The notes beneath the pieces are model-generated. The model was not told the DNA's origin. It saw nothing but the letters and a program-made list of their open reading frames with translations, and made no database searches. The position numbers and the translations under genes were made by a program. Shown piece by piece: positions 35,578 to 45,036 of a DNA stretch of 64,000 nt. The stretch lies in assembly GCF_000420845.1 (NCBI RefSeq), contig NZ_ATVS01000017.1, positions 1 to 64,000 of the forward strand. Direction: 5' to 3'. Origin of the DNA: Butyrivibrio sp. AE3009. GTDB taxonomy: Bacteria > Bacillota > Clostridia > Lachnospirales > Lachnospiraceae. The first letter of the stretch is position 1. Every line of letters begins with the position of its first letter.

Positions 35578-36099
35578 ATGAGGAAATTGCTTGTAGTAGT
35601 AGACATGCAGAAGGACTTTGTTGACGGAGCACTTGGAAGCGCAGAGGCAGTAGCCATCGTACCCGGCGTTGTTGCCAAGATAGCTGAATATGCTCCCGAG
35701 AACATTTTTGTGACAAGAGATACACATCAGCCCGATTACATGAACACTCAGGAGGGACATAACCTCCCCGTTGAGCACTGCATCGAAGGCACAGAGGGTT
35801 GGGAGCTGGACAAAAAAGTTGCCGAGGCGGTGAAGGGTGCAACCTTCGTAAATAAGCCCACCTTCGGCAGTACAGATCTTGTTAAGATAATCAGCGATAT
35901 TGCAGCAAAAGAGGAGATTGAGATCGAACTCATCGGACTCTGCACAGATATCTGCGTAGTATCCAATGCACTTCTTTTAAAGGCCTTCATGCCTGAAGTT
36001 CCGATCAGTGTAGATTCTGCTTGCTGCGCAGGCGTAACTCCTAAGAAGCATGCAGCTGCTCTTGAGACCATGAGATCCTGCCAGATCGCAGTTAAGTAA
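35578..36099 (+). CDS. Cysteine hydrolase, nicotinamidase/isochorismatase family
   Basis: 173 residues. The catalytic triad is visible: Asp in VVVDMQKDFVDG, Lys in NKPTFGST and Cys in GLCTDICVVSNALLLKA. A metal-site block, TRDTHQPDYMNTQEG, resembles the DxH region of nicotinamidases, so deamidation of nicotinamide is the best guess (pncA-like). The ATG at 35578 is chosen because the ATG at 35566 lies immediately on top of AGGAGG; the spacing of 13 nt to the chosen start is long, so the start is uncertain. Confidence 0.85.
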   Translation: MRKLLVVVDMQKDFVDGALGSAEAVAIVPGVVAKIAEYAPENIFVTRDTHQPDYMNTQEGHNLPVEHCIEGTEGWELDKKVAEAVKGATFVNKPTFGSTDLVKIISDIAAKEEIEIELIGLCTDICVVSNALLLKAFMPEVPISVDSACCAGVTPKKHAAALETMRSCQIAVK

Positions 36100-36116
36100 T
36101 ATCATATGCGATAGAG

Positions 36117-36986
36117 TTATTCACCGAATTCATCTATGGATTCGGCGATCTCATCCAGGCTGATCTTAAGTTTACCATCGAATATTGCAACCGGTGCCTC
36201 TCCCTTAAGGGGGAGGATCACCGGAACAAAATCTTCATCCATGAAATTGTAGGTTATAAGTATTCTTTTCTTTGGATCTACGATCCAGTATTCTCTGACA
36301 CCGGCCTCCATATATTTGGAGAGCTTGATGGTCATGTCTTTTTTCCTTGTAGATACAGACAGAATCTCAACCAGAAAATCAGGAGCGCCATAGACGCCAA
36401 AACCCTTTATCTTGCTGCGGTCGCATATTACCAGAACGTCGGGTTGAACCATGGTCTTATCATCGCAGTCTATCTGTACATCCACCGGAGCAGAAAATGC
36501 TTTGCAGTTACCCTTGTTCTTCTTGATAAAATTGGCTATGGTCGAGTGGATTATGTATGATATATCCTGATGAACAATCCTCGGGGCGGTCATGTCATAG
36601 AACACACCGTCTATAAGTTCAACACGCTGCTCGTCCGGCAGGGCATAGTAATCCTCCAGGGTGAACTCCCCCTGACGTTTGGATGGATTGCCATACTTGA
36701 TTCCATCTGGATTAGCAGATGCAGTGATAGAGCCTGTGTTATATTTAGGGGTATCTTCGCATACTAAGTTTTCACCAGTACCATATTCATAGGCCTTACC
36801 GCGGTAAGAATCCTCGTTTGCTCCAAGGACCTTTTCCAGGGCATTCAGAGTGGCCTTCCTAGGGGACTTGGTTACTCCTGTGAGAATCTTCTGTATTGTA
36901 ATGGCCGGAACTCCGGTATATTCCGACAGCTGAGAATAGCTGTAGCCGCGGTTTTCTTTTACTTCACGCATCTGCTTGATGGTCAT
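36117..36986 (-). CDS. XRE-type HTH fused to Uma2-family nuclease domain
   Basis: 289 residues. Residues 1 to about 60 form an XRE/Cro-type helix-turn-helix (MREVKENRGYSYSQLSEYTG, VPAITIQKILTGVTKSP). From about residue 95 comes a Uma2 (DUF820) restriction-endonuclease-like domain: LEDYYALPDEQRVELIDGVFYDM, QPDVLVICD and DFLVEILSVSTRKKD hold the PD-(D/E)xK type residues. GGAGGAATTGCC precedes the ATG. Uma2 proteins are mostly of unknown role; the fused DNA-binding domain suggests targeting to DNA or autoregulation. Confidence 0.85.
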   Translation of the reverse strand: MTIKQMREVKENRGYSYSQLSEYTGVPAITIQKILTGVTKSPRKATLNALEKVLGANEDSYRGKAYEYGTGENLVCEDTPKYNTGSITASANPDGIKYGNPSKRQGEFTLEDYYALPDEQRVELIDGVFYDMTAPRIVHQDISYIIHSTIANFIKKNKGNCKAFSAPVDVQIDCDDKTMVQPDVLVICDRSKIKGFGVYGAPDFLVEILSVSTRKKDMTIKLSKYMEAGVREYWIVDPKKRILITYNFMDEDFVPVILPLKGEAPVAIFDGKLKISLDEIAESIDEFGE

Positions 36987-37029
36987 GGCAATTCCTCCGG
37001 GATTGTGTACGATGGCGTATGAATATATT

Positions 37030-37130
37030 ATGGCATCGCATGATACAACGTGATCAATATATATTCACATCTTAATATATATAATTATATCTTATTATAT
37101 CTTATTATATATAATTATATATTTGCATAT
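37030..37130. repeat. AT-rich repeat tract
   Basis: A run of TATATAATTATAT and ATATCTTATT units repeated in direct and inverted order (for example ATCTTATTAT twice near 37089-37110). It separates the histidine phosphatase gene from the Uma2 gene and lies upstream of the latter. Confidence 0.6.
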
Positions 37131-37165
37131 GATCTCGTCAAGAGGAATTCAATATGATTCAGGAA

Positions 37166-38506
37166 TCAGGCGGCTTTCTCAACATATTCCTGATACAGGC
37201 TCTCATAGGAGTCCATGGAATCAATAAAGAGCTTCTTCAGATCTTCGTCAAATAAGAGACCGTCTGCGTTCTGACTGATTCCATCAAAGCTCAGGTGGTA
37301 TATACTCGGTGAATTATTTATGTTAAGAAGGGGCATCTCCCGGAGCTGCTCAGGTGACTGATATACAAGATCCACAGACCAGAAGTCCTCACCGTTCTTA
37401 CTCCAGCGGGAAAAAACGAGTTTGCAGCCGATGGGAGTCTTTTTTTCAACGGCATCGGGAAGGGCATAGTCCGAGACGCCAAGGGCAGCCAGTACGCTTC
37501 CTACGTTGGAATCGTGACCACACAGGAATGAGAAGACTCTGCCATCTGTCTCCATCTCGGAGTAGAGCTCGTTTATAAGGGGATAGGCTACATTATCGGC
37601 CACCATGGGAGCGGTGAAGAGAACGTCGCCGTAGACGTCTTTGATCTCAGAGATCTTTTTCCACTCTTCAAGGGACAGCTCATTGCCAAAGCCTGCCTTC
37701 ATGGGATCTTTCTCCTCATAATACTGCAGTACAAGGGCGTCACTGACGGAGCAGGCGGTCTTAAGAGATCCGCTGACGGAGGGTTCGGCTCCTTCTTTAA
37801 TGGAAAAAACTGCGTCATTCGGAGTAAAGGCTGTCACCTCGCCATTTTGCCAAGCCGCCGAGTCTTCAAGGTCTATCACATCAGAGAGAAGCTCATAATT
37901 GTCTGCAAGGTCTGTCATGTCTTTTTCATAGCACTCGTAGATCTGCGCTATGGCGTCCTGTTCGTATTCATCGGTGCTGAAGGTGAGCTGCGGATTGAAA
38001 ACGGGATCCATCTTGTCGAACTCCACGTGATGCTCAACTTCAAGGCCTGCTGTTGGGAACATGCCCGAGGTAAAATACTGGGCTGTTGCAATGGTCCTTT
38101 GCTTGGAATTGGCATAGATTCTGACAGCACCGTTTTCAGGATGATAGTTCTCCGGGATAAGCTCCTCGGATTCCAGCCATTTTCTGAAATACTGTCCCAT
38201 TTCAGTCTCAAGAACGCCGCCGCGAAGGGATAACTCACTTGGTGCGGAGGACCACTCGAACCACTCATGGGGCGTGATCTTGCCAAGAAGGGAATCACCG
38301 CCGCTTAAGGGCGAGCGGATGTTGTGACGGCTAAGGACTACAACCTGCTCAAGAGTGTAGCCGTCATAGGATATGTTATAGGAGGCAGTGGCCGCAGCAG
38401 GAGCAGATTCCGATTGAGGGAGCTCTGCCGCGGGACTGTTTAAGCTTGTTGCTGATGTGCCTGCGGTGAGGGCCAAAAGCAGCGCCATTGATATTATTCT
38501 TTTCAT
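37166..38506 (-). CDS. Secreted histidine acid phosphatase-like protein
   Basis: 446 residues with a signal peptide (MKRIISMALLLALTAG). The branch-2 histidine phosphatase motif appears as LSRHNIRSPL (family RHGxRxP, here Asn replaces Gly), further substrate-pocket residues in YANSKQRTIATAQYF, and the proton-donor motif as FLCGHDSNVGSVLAAL (HD). It should hydrolyse phosphomonoesters outside the membrane, such as sugar phosphates or phytate. GGAGG lies 10 nt upstream of the start. Next upstream gene is a lipoprotein separated by a terminator. Confidence 0.85.
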   Translation of the reverse strand: MKRIISMALLLALTAGTSATSLNSPAAELPQSESAPAAATASYNISYDGYTLEQVVVLSRHNIRSPLSGGDSLLGKITPHEWFEWSSAPSELSLRGGVLETEMGQYFRKWLESEELIPENYHPENGAVRIYANSKQRTIATAQYFTSGMFPTAGLEVEHHVEFDKMDPVFNPQLTFSTDEYEQDAIAQIYECYEKDMTDLADNYELLSDVIDLEDSAAWQNGEVTAFTPNDAVFSIKEGAEPSVSGSLKTACSVSDALVLQYYEEKDPMKAGFGNELSLEEWKKISEIKDVYGDVLFTAPMVADNVAYPLINELYSEMETDGRVFSFLCGHDSNVGSVLAALGVSDYALPDAVEKKTPIGCKLVFSRWSKNGEDFWSVDLVYQSPEQLREMPLLNINNSPSIYHLSFDGISQNADGLLFDEDLKKLFIDSMDSYESLYQEYVEKAA

Positions 38507-38617
38507 GATTGGTGAACCTCCGTTGGCTATTTTTGTTCCAGTTCAATTGTACTATAATGCGTTAATTGACAATCTTAAAATAGTATAAAGCTGTTGTGAA
38601 TTAAAAAATCGAGTAAA

Positions 38618-38659
38618 AAAGTGACAGGCACTTTGCTCTGCTAAAGTGCCTGTCACTTT
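38618..38659 (-). terminator. REP-like GTGACAGGCAC hairpin as terminator
   Basis: A 17-bp perfect stem (38618-38634 against 38643-38659) with loop GCTCTGCT. On the minus strand TTTTTT follows, right after the lipoprotein gene. The same palindrome, core GTGACAGGCAC, occurs at 47148-47185. Confidence 0.88.
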
Positions 38660-38665
38660 ATTGAT

Positions 38666-39844
38666 TTACTCTACTACAGTGAATTCTATTGCTTTCTTGT
38701 TTTCTCTTTCGGCGAGGAGCTTGTCGAATTCTTCCTGGCCGCCTGTATAATCAGTGGTTGGAGCATCGAAAGTGTTTTCTTCTCTGGTAAATCCTGAGAA
38801 CTCGTTTGTTCCGGTGTCTACACCGTCTGAAATGGAATCCTTCATCATAAGTCCGCCAAAATCAGCTGAGATGAAGTAGGTCTCATAGCTGTGGTTGGTG
38901 CCTGCATAGAGGATACCGTCCTCAACTCTTAAGGGATAGGATGAACCTGCTCCTGTAACAACTGAAAGCTGTGATACTTTGCCATCAAGGATACCATAAA
39001 TAGAAGCTTCATAGGCTGTGTGGTCTGCTTCAAATACGAGATCGGTTACCGCAAGAAGTTTTTCCTCGCTTCCGTACAGCTCGATGTATGCGTAGCCCTG
39101 ACCGGGTGTTAATGCAGCAATGACATCATCATAGGAGTCAAAAGAGGTCTTGCCGGACTGTTCCTGAACAAAGTCGCTGGGCATATCTGCAAAAGCCTCA
39201 TTTTCTTCGTTGTACATCTGCTCTGCAACGGCCTGGATATCGAAACCGTCAAGGTCGGCTGCTGCAACTGAAAGTGAATAAGCAATTCCAATCTCAATAT
39301 CATACCAGGTGATCATGTCAACATATCCGGTTTCGTTGATTGCGCGATAGGTCTTGCCGGGCATATGTCCTTCGCCCCAGTTTGCAAGAGTAGCATCCTC
39401 AGGTCCCACTGTCCATTCAACATAATTGCCGGCGATATCAGCGTCCTCAGCAGCTCCCTGCTGTGCTCTTGCAGTGAACTCCAGGTCATCCAGCTTAAAG
39501 CTTAACTGAACAAGAGGTCCTACGCTTTTTTCAGGATCACCGAGATCCTCGCACTTAAGCCATTCTACGTCAGTAGCTCCTTCAGGTGCCTTGAAGAGCC
39601 TTGTGCAAAGCTCCTTCGCTTCTTCCTCTGTGATGGTTACCCAGGGGTTAGCCAGTCCAACTGCCTGCTCTGTCTCTGCTGAATCTGCCGCAGCAGCGTT
39701 AGCATCTTCCGGTGCTGCTTCTTCCTGAGTAGCTTCGGACTTAGTAGCTTCCTGCAAGGCCGCACCATCACCTGCACCGCACCCTGCGATAACTCCTGCA
39801 GTAAGTGCCAGCGCAGTACATAAAACAACAATTCTCTTTTTCAT
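38666..39844 (-). CDS. Lipoprotein of unknown function
   Basis: 392 residues. The signal peptide ends in AGC near residue 22 (lipobox VIAGC), followed by an Ala/Glu/Thr-rich spacer to about residue 65. The remainder is a soluble domain with alternating polar/hydrophobic segments (WVTITEEEAKELCTRLFKAP, GYVDMITWYDIEIGIAYSLS, VTDLVFEADHTAYEASIYGI) that I do not recognise as a named family. GAGGAGA precedes the ATG. Lies upstream of the phosphatase on the same strand, with a strong terminator between, so the two are not obligatorily co-expressed. Confidence 0.75.
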   Translation of the reverse strand: MKKRIVVLCTALALTAGVIAGCGAGDGAALQEATKSEATQEEAAPEDANAAAADSAETEQAVGLANPWVTITEEEAKELCTRLFKAPEGATDVEWLKCEDLGDPEKSVGPLVQLSFKLDDLEFTARAQQGAAEDADIAGNYVEWTVGPEDATLANWGEGHMPGKTYRAINETGYVDMITWYDIEIGIAYSLSVAAADLDGFDIQAVAEQMYNEENEAFADMPSDFVQEQSGKTSFDSYDDVIAALTPGQGYAYIELYGSEEKLLAVTDLVFEADHTAYEASIYGILDGKVSQLSVVTGAGSSYPLRVEDGILYAGTNHSYETYFISADFGGLMMKDSISDGVDTGTNEFSGFTREENTFDAPTTDYTGGQEEFDKLLAERENKKAIEFTVVE

Positions 39845-40030
39845 AATTGATTTCTCCTCATAAATTATGAATTCCTTTTATGCCTCATCTAAAATGCTAC
39901 TATGTTTTGTGGTTCGGAAATCTTAAATAACTATTAAATCGTTTAAGTTGTGGAGAGTTGTGAAAACATATATAATATCTTCCACTTGCATTTTTAGTTT
40001 AACTGGAAATACCCAAAGGAGATTTACAAA

Positions 40031-41332
40031 TTGAAAGCATACATGGATGCGCCGGAAGATAAAGAATCGGTAGAGTTTGAAGTCAGTGAAAAGGACGAGG
40101 TGGTCGTCTTCGAAGTTAAGGATGCGGAGGACGGCAGCCACGTAAGTGGCTTTGATACACACAGAGCGCTCAAGGAGCGATTCATCCTTGATGAAGAGAA
40201 CGATAGTGTAAAAAAGGAATACATCGGTGAGGACCTCGATCCCGATATCAGAGAGGAGCTGGCAGAAGAGGAGGAAGCTGAGAAGATCGCAAGCATTCGG
40301 TCAGGCGATTTTTACGACGGCGTCCGCAAAAAATCTGTTGTCAGATATATCATGTATACGCTGATCGCAGTTTGTATGTCATTCATCTTCCTGGCGGGAA
40401 TCTATTCGATACTGGATCTTACAGGCAAGGCGGATAGTACTCACAAATATACCGAAGTTTCTAAAGTTTTGGCGCCCTACGAAGTCAGCTACCACATTCT
40501 CAAAAGCGACGGCACTTCCCCCAAGCTCTCCGCTGAAGGCGGCGTTATCTATAATTCAGAGGGAAAAAGCGTAAGAGTCTGTGGCGAGGACGACACGGGA
40601 GTGCTCTTTATGCCCTACTCCTGGGACAATTACATGGCAGTTCTGAATGACGGCGTTTTATCAATCTACGGCCCTGAGCTCGACAGCTACGTTGTCGCTG
40701 AGGGAGTTGTCGATGCATATGAGGCAAACTGCGATATTTTTTACCTCAAGAAAGATGGAAGTCTCTACCTCTATGATCCCATGTTCGGGAAGGTATATCT
40801 GGCGGATGAAAACATAACTCAGCTGTACTGCAACAGAGACTTCAGAAATACCAATTATATCTATGCCAAAAAGGTCGAAGGCAGCAAAACCAAGCTTGTT
40901 CGCCTGGACACTCTTTATAAAGAATATGCAACCATAGCAAAGGGCAATGTCTATCCTCAGTTTGTTTCCGCCGGCAATGACCGTATCTTTTTCAGCACCA
41001 AAGAAAATGGCGGCATGCTCTACGTTTACGGCAGATATTCCGAGAGTAAGCAAAGAGCCTGCGGTTTTCTCGACGCTTCCATAATAGTTTCAAGCAAAAA
41101 AGGTGATGTCATCCTGATTCGGGACAATTCCACCGGAGATGTGTACCTGTGGAAGGACAGCAATTATTATCATGGCTATGAAGATATGCGCCTTGTGTGC
41201 AAAGGCGGAAGTGATGTGAAGGTTATTTTTGCAACTGATTCTTCGGTGGCAATTTCTTATGTGAATGATGCGGGGAAGCATAGGGTTACGATATCGCAGT
41301 ATGAGTATGATGATAGGCTGGTGGAGGGGTGA
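40031..41332 (+). CDS. Single-pass membrane protein with extracellular beta-rich domain, TTG start
   Basis: 433 residues. An acidic cytoplasmic N-terminus of about 105 residues, one membrane segment (YIMYTLIAVCMSFIFLAGIYSIL) and an extracellular domain with repeated blade-like units (SLYLYDPMFGKVYLADENI, NYIYAKKVEGSKTKLVRLD) similar to DUF5050-type propellers. The TTG start is supported by AAAGGAG 8 nt upstream; the next ATG (40043) would be 20 nt from that site. Function unknown; topology suggests a surface sensor or anti-sigma-like protein, but no signalling domain is recognised. Confidence 0.78.
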   Translation: MKAYMDAPEDKESVEFEVSEKDEVVVFEVKDAEDGSHVSGFDTHRALKERFILDEENDSVKKEYIGEDLDPDIREELAEEEEAEKIASIRSGDFYDGVRKKSVVRYIMYTLIAVCMSFIFLAGIYSILDLTGKADSTHKYTEVSKVLAPYEVSYHILKSDGTSPKLSAEGGVIYNSEGKSVRVCGEDDTGVLFMPYSWDNYMAVLNDGVLSIYGPELDSYVVAEGVVDAYEANCDIFYLKKDGSLYLYDPMFGKVYLADENITQLYCNRDFRNTNYIYAKKVEGSKTKLVRLDTLYKEYATIAKGNVYPQFVSAGNDRIFFSTKENGGMLYVYGRYSESKQRACGFLDASIIVSSKKGDVILIRDNSTGDVYLWKDSNYYHGYEDMRLVCKGGSDVKVIFATDSSVAISYVNDAGKHRVTISQYEYDDRLVEG

Positions 41333-41492
41333 GATTCTGTAAAATAAGTTATTTGTTTATCCTTTTTTAATTGGTTTAATGGTCGCATTATTGATAAAAT
41401 ATTATTGCGTACTTGTAATATAAAGGGGGATTGTACGCCTGGGGATGTTTCTTGATTTCAAGAAAATATAAACGTTATAACGACTAAAACTA

Positions 41493-41519
41493 TAAATAAA
41501 TTGCAAAATATGCCGATGT
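41493..41519 (+). promoter_or_regulatory. Putative sigma-28 (SigD/FliA-type) promoter
   Basis: TAAA (41493-41496), exactly 15 nt, GCCGATGT (41512-41519). The known sigma-28 consensus is TAAA-N15-GCCGATAA. The box AAAATATGCCGAT is shared word for word with the region upstream of the second sugar transferase. Confidence 0.6.
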
Positions 41520-41561
41520 ATTAATTAGATACGCAATCAGAGCCTATGAGGGGGTTATGAT

Positions 41562-42263
41562 ATGGCAAAAACTGCGACACTTAGAGCGGAATCGTTAAGC
41601 GGCACCTGGGGCCGTAAGATCATCGAACTCAATTATCAGGAGATCTTTGATCACAAACCCAATATTTACAAATGGACGAAAAGAGCATTTGATATCATAG
41701 CGGCCAGTGTAGCCCTTGTGCTTCTTTCGCCGGTCTTTATTATTACAGCTCTGGCCATTATTCTTGAGGATGGCGGACCTGTATTTTTTACCCAGCAGAG
41801 AGCCGGTCAGAATATGAAGAGCTTCAAGATCTACAAGTTCAGGAGCATGTACAAGAATGCAGAATCACAGTTTGAACGGATGCAGGCCCAGAATGAACAG
41901 ACGGGACATGCTTTCAAGATCAAAAACGATCCTAGAATAACCAGAGTGGGGAGATTTATCAGGAGATACTCCATTGATGAGCTTCCACAGCTCCTTAATA
42001 TCATCAAAGGTGACATGAGCATTGTGGGGCCAAGACCCATTCTCTATAATCAGATGGAAGAGTGTAATGCCTACGAAAAACAGAGGCTCATCGCCAAACC
42101 CGGTCTTACCTGCTACTGGCAGGTCTGCGGAAGAGCCAAGATCAAATGGGACAGATGGGTTGAGCTGGATCTTCAGTATATTCAGGATATGAGTATTCTG
42201 AAGGATCTGGAGCTGATCTTCAGAACCTTCCCCGCCGTGTTTGGCAAGGACGGAGCATATTGA
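41562..42263 (+). CDS. Priming sugar transferase (bacterial sugar transferase family)
   Basis: Transfers a sugar-1-phosphate from a UDP-sugar to undecaprenyl phosphate, the first membrane step of polysaccharide synthesis. 233 residues: one hydrophobic segment (IIAASVALVLLSPVFIITALAIIL), then the cytoplasmic catalytic domain with KFRSMYKNAE, DPRITRVGRFIRRYSIDELPQL (Arg/Asp/Glu) and MSIVGPRP, and PGLTCYWQVCGR near the C-terminus, all family-diagnostic. GAGGGGG precedes the ATG. It is monocistronic, 6.4 kb before a paralogue that heads the main EPS gene run, and carries its own sigma-28-like promoter and terminator. Confidence 0.92.
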   Translation: MAKTATLRAESLSGTWGRKIIELNYQEIFDHKPNIYKWTKRAFDIIAASVALVLLSPVFIITALAIILEDGGPVFFTQQRAGQNMKSFKIYKFRSMYKNAESQFERMQAQNEQTGHAFKIKNDPRITRVGRFIRRYSIDELPQLLNIIKGDMSIVGPRPILYNQMEECNAYEKQRLIAKPGLTCYWQVCGRAKIKWDRWVELDLQYIQDMSILKDLELIFRTFPAVFGKDGAY

Positions 42264-42274
42264 TAGTACTAACT

Positions 42275-42304
42275 AAGCCCTTGGTGATGATGCACCGAGG
42301 GCTT
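42275..42304 (+). terminator. Terminator of the first sugar transferase
   Basis: AAGCCCTTGGTG (42275-42286) pairs with CACCGAGGGCTT (42293-42304), one G-T pair, loop ATGATG. The T-run after it is short. Confidence 0.75.
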
Positions 42305-42442
42305 TAACTATGCCTCAAAGGTGCCATAGCCGGTATTGAAATATGCATAAAAAAGTACTTTTCATATACTAAAAATGCATTGATAATTATAAGTATCGTA
42401 AACAAAACGGAAAAAAGTTTAAGGCAACAAGGGGGAAACAAC

Positions 42443-44914
42443 ATGAAAAGCATCTGTATTGACGACAAATGGTCCTTTAGAAGAGGTTTTGTGGATTCGC
42501 TGGGACTTCTTAAGGATATTCCGGGAAAAGAGGTGGACCTTCCCCACGATGGGATGATCGGAACCCCTGTCAGACCCGACGCGCCGGCAAAGTCCGACAG
42601 CGGATATTTTGTCGGCAATCTTTCAAGCTATACCAAGTACATAATGATCCCGAAGGAATGGGAGGGAGACTGCGTCGGACTTCAGATTGACGGCGCCATG
42701 ATGAATGTGACAGTTGATGTTAACGGCTGCAAGGTGGGAGGTCAGCACTACGGCTATGCCCCTTTTTATCTGGATCTGACCAAATATATCTCCTTCGGAG
42801 AGGAGAACCGGGTCACCATCAACTGCAATACCACCATGCAGGTCAATTCCCGCTGGTACACGGGCTCTGGCCTTTACAGGGGAGCCCGGCTCCTTCACGG
42901 CCCCAGAGTTCACATAGTTCCTGACGGGATCCTTCTTCATACAAGGGAGGTCCGGGACGGCTATGCATTTATCGAAGCCCGTATCGAGACCGAAAACACA
43001 ACCCTTGAGGACAGGCTTGCCCGGGTGACAGTGTCCCTGGCAAAAGAGGCCACCGGCGAAGTTGTGACTGATGTAAACAGAGTCATCAGAATCGGCGCAG
43101 GGGAAACAGAGACTGCCATATTGGCGATCAATCTAAAGGACCCCCTTTTGTGGGACTGTGACGAGCCAAATCTGTATAACGTCACGGTATCCCTGCAGAA
43201 CCTTGGCACCTACAGGACCCATTTTATCCCTGAGGAAAACAGTACCCTGGACGAAGCCTCAACCCTTTTTGGAGTCAGGACCATCACTGCGGATGCGGTT
43301 TACGGCCTCAGGATCAACGGAAAAACTGTGAAGCTGAAGGGCGGCTGTCTTCATCATGATAACGGTCTTCTCGGCTCCGTATCTCTCTATGAGGCGGAAA
43401 AAAGAAAAATCGAAAAGCTAAAGGAAATCGGCTTTAATGCCGTAAGAACCGCCCACAACCCTCCCTCAGCTGCCCTCATCGAGGCCTGCGACAGGCTTGG
43501 AATGTACGTTTTTGACGAAGCCTTCGACGCCTGGGGAATTGCCAAGAGAAGCGGCGACTACAGCCAGTTTTTTGACAGCGACTGGAAAAAGGACATTTCC
43601 TCTTTTATAAAAAGAGACAGGAATCACCCCAGCGTCATCATCTGGTCCACTGGAAATGAAATACCGGAAAGGGGCGGCCTGAATAACGGATATTCCCTGG
43701 CTACCGACATTGCTCTTGAGATAAAAAAGTACGACCCCTACAGGCCTGTGAGCAACGGCATATGTACCCTCTGGAGCGGCTTGGATGATGCACTGATGGC
43801 CCATCAGTGCCAGAATCAGAACTCCTCCGAGGGCCTCTTTGATACCACCTGGGAGACGGTAACAGAGCCCTTTACCAATGGCCTTGACATAGTGGGCTAC
43901 AACTACATGGAAGACATCTATGAGCGTGACCACGAGATGTTCCCGGAGAGGGTCATCCTGGGCTCCGAGAACTTCCCCAACCAGATAGGCTACAGATGGC
44001 CCATGGTGGAGAAGCTTCCCTATGTGATAGGCGATTTTACCTGGACCGCCTGGGACTATTTGGGAGAAGCCGGAATAGGCAAGGCTGCCTATGTGGATGA
44101 AAATGATGAGGATAATGAGATAAAAAGGACTAACGGCTGGGTGCTCATGCCGCCCTCCGGATCCCCCTATCCCTGGAGATGCGCCAACGACGCGGACTTT
44201 GACATCACCGGAAACAGAACCCCTCAGGGCGCCTACAGAAGCGTTGTCTGGGGTAGCGGCAGCACCCACCTCTTTTCTAAGGACCCTTCGAACTTTGGGA
44301 AAAAAGAAATCACCACCATGTGGGGGTTCCCTGAGCTTTTCTCAAGCTGGAACTACGAGGGATATGAAGGCCGGGACATAAGTCTGGCAGTATTTTCCAA
44401 TGCCGATGAAGTCGAGCTTGTCCAAAACGGGAGATCCCTTGGAAAAAAAGCTGTGACCATGGACAGGCCCATGCCCTGCAGCGCAGTATTTGATACCAAA
44501 TATGAGCCGGGAACAGTTGAAGCCATAAGCTACCGGGCAGGTAAAGCGGTGAGCAGGGATAAGCTTGTCACCACAGGAAAACCCGCCGCTTTAAAGCTCC
44601 TTCCGGAAAAGAGCAGCGCCGCCGCAGACGGACATGACCTCATATATGTTGGAATAGAAGTGGTGGACAGCGAGGGCTGTATTGTTCCCAATGCCGCCAT
44701 AGATATAACCGGAGAGTGCAGCGGTTCCATGAGCCTTGCCGGCTTTGGATCGGCCAATCCCATTACGGAGGATGACTACACAGACGGCGAGACCATCACC
44801 TACAGGGGCCGCGCTCTGGCAATACTCCGCTCCGGATATGAGCCCGGAAAGTTCAGGCTGACTATCACCGGTGAAGGCCTTGGAGAAGCTGTTTTTGAAG
44901 GAAATATAGGTTGA
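42443..44914 (+). CDS. GH2 family beta-galactosidase-type glycoside hydrolase
   Basis: 823 residues, no signal peptide, so cytoplasmic. The N-terminal sugar-binding domain (VDLPHDGMIGTPV, SSYTKYIMIPKEWEG) and the GH2 signature NAVRTAHNPPSAALIEACDRLGM are present. The acid/base Glu is in IIWSTGNEIPERGG (NE motif) and the nucleophile Glu in VILGSENFP. GTGD-like C-terminal domains follow. AGGGGG lies 8 nt upstream of the ATG at 42443. It could act on galactosides, or on glucuronides/mannosides; the NE and SEN context with FTWTAWDYLGEAGIG resembles beta-galactosidases. Monocistronic. Confidence 0.88.
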   Translation: MKSICIDDKWSFRRGFVDSLGLLKDIPGKEVDLPHDGMIGTPVRPDAPAKSDSGYFVGNLSSYTKYIMIPKEWEGDCVGLQIDGAMMNVTVDVNGCKVGGQHYGYAPFYLDLTKYISFGEENRVTINCNTTMQVNSRWYTGSGLYRGARLLHGPRVHIVPDGILLHTREVRDGYAFIEARIETENTTLEDRLARVTVSLAKEATGEVVTDVNRVIRIGAGETETAILAINLKDPLLWDCDEPNLYNVTVSLQNLGTYRTHFIPEENSTLDEASTLFGVRTITADAVYGLRINGKTVKLKGGCLHHDNGLLGSVSLYEAEKRKIEKLKEIGFNAVRTAHNPPSAALIEACDRLGMYVFDEAFDAWGIAKRSGDYSQFFDSDWKKDISSFIKRDRNHPSVIIWSTGNEIPERGGLNNGYSLATDIALEIKKYDPYRPVSNGICTLWSGLDDALMAHQCQNQNSSEGLFDTTWETVTEPFTNGLDIVGYNYMEDIYERDHEMFPERVILGSENFPNQIGYRWPMVEKLPYVIGDFTWTAWDYLGEAGIGKAAYVDENDEDNEIKRTNGWVLMPPSGSPYPWRCANDADFDITGNRTPQGAYRSVVWGSGSTHLFSKDPSNFGKKEITTMWGFPELFSSWNYEGYEGRDISLAVFSNADEVELVQNGRSLGKKAVTMDRPMPCSAVFDTKYEPGTVEAISYRAGKAVSRDKLVTTGKPAALKLLPEKSSAAADGHDLIYVGIEVVDSEGCIVPNAAIDITGECSGSMSLAGFGSANPITEDDYTDGETITYRGRALAILRSGYEPGKFRLTITGEGLGEAVFEGNIG

Positions 44915-44944
44915 TAAAGTAACCTTCCCTTCATATGCCGTAAA

Positions 44945-45025
44945 ATTCTAAAATGTTGATGACAAGTGCATTATTGTATTCTAAAATGTTGATATAAGCT
45001 ACATAATTGTATTCTAAAATGTTGA
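44945..45025 (+). repeat. Three 33-bp-spaced repeats upstream of the ATPase gene
   Basis: ATTCTAAAATGTTGA occurs at 44945-44959, 44978-44992 and 45011-45025, spaced exactly 33 bp, with TTGT before the second and third copies. The last copy abuts the AGGAG ribosome site of the DUF4143 ATPase gene. Too few and too similar to be a CRISPR array; more like protein-binding sites. Confidence 0.75.
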
Positions 45026-45036
45026 CAGGAGTAGCA

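Noticed and set aside
43466..44269. 267-codon minus-strand open frame
   Set aside because: It lies wholly antisense to the GH2 gene, which has intact catalytic motifs; the frame has no ribosome site and reads as a GC-rich shadow.
44945..45025. Possible CRISPR array
   Set aside because: Only three 15-base repeats with 18-base spacers, adjacent to a normal gene start, and no cas genes; better explained as regulatory repeats.
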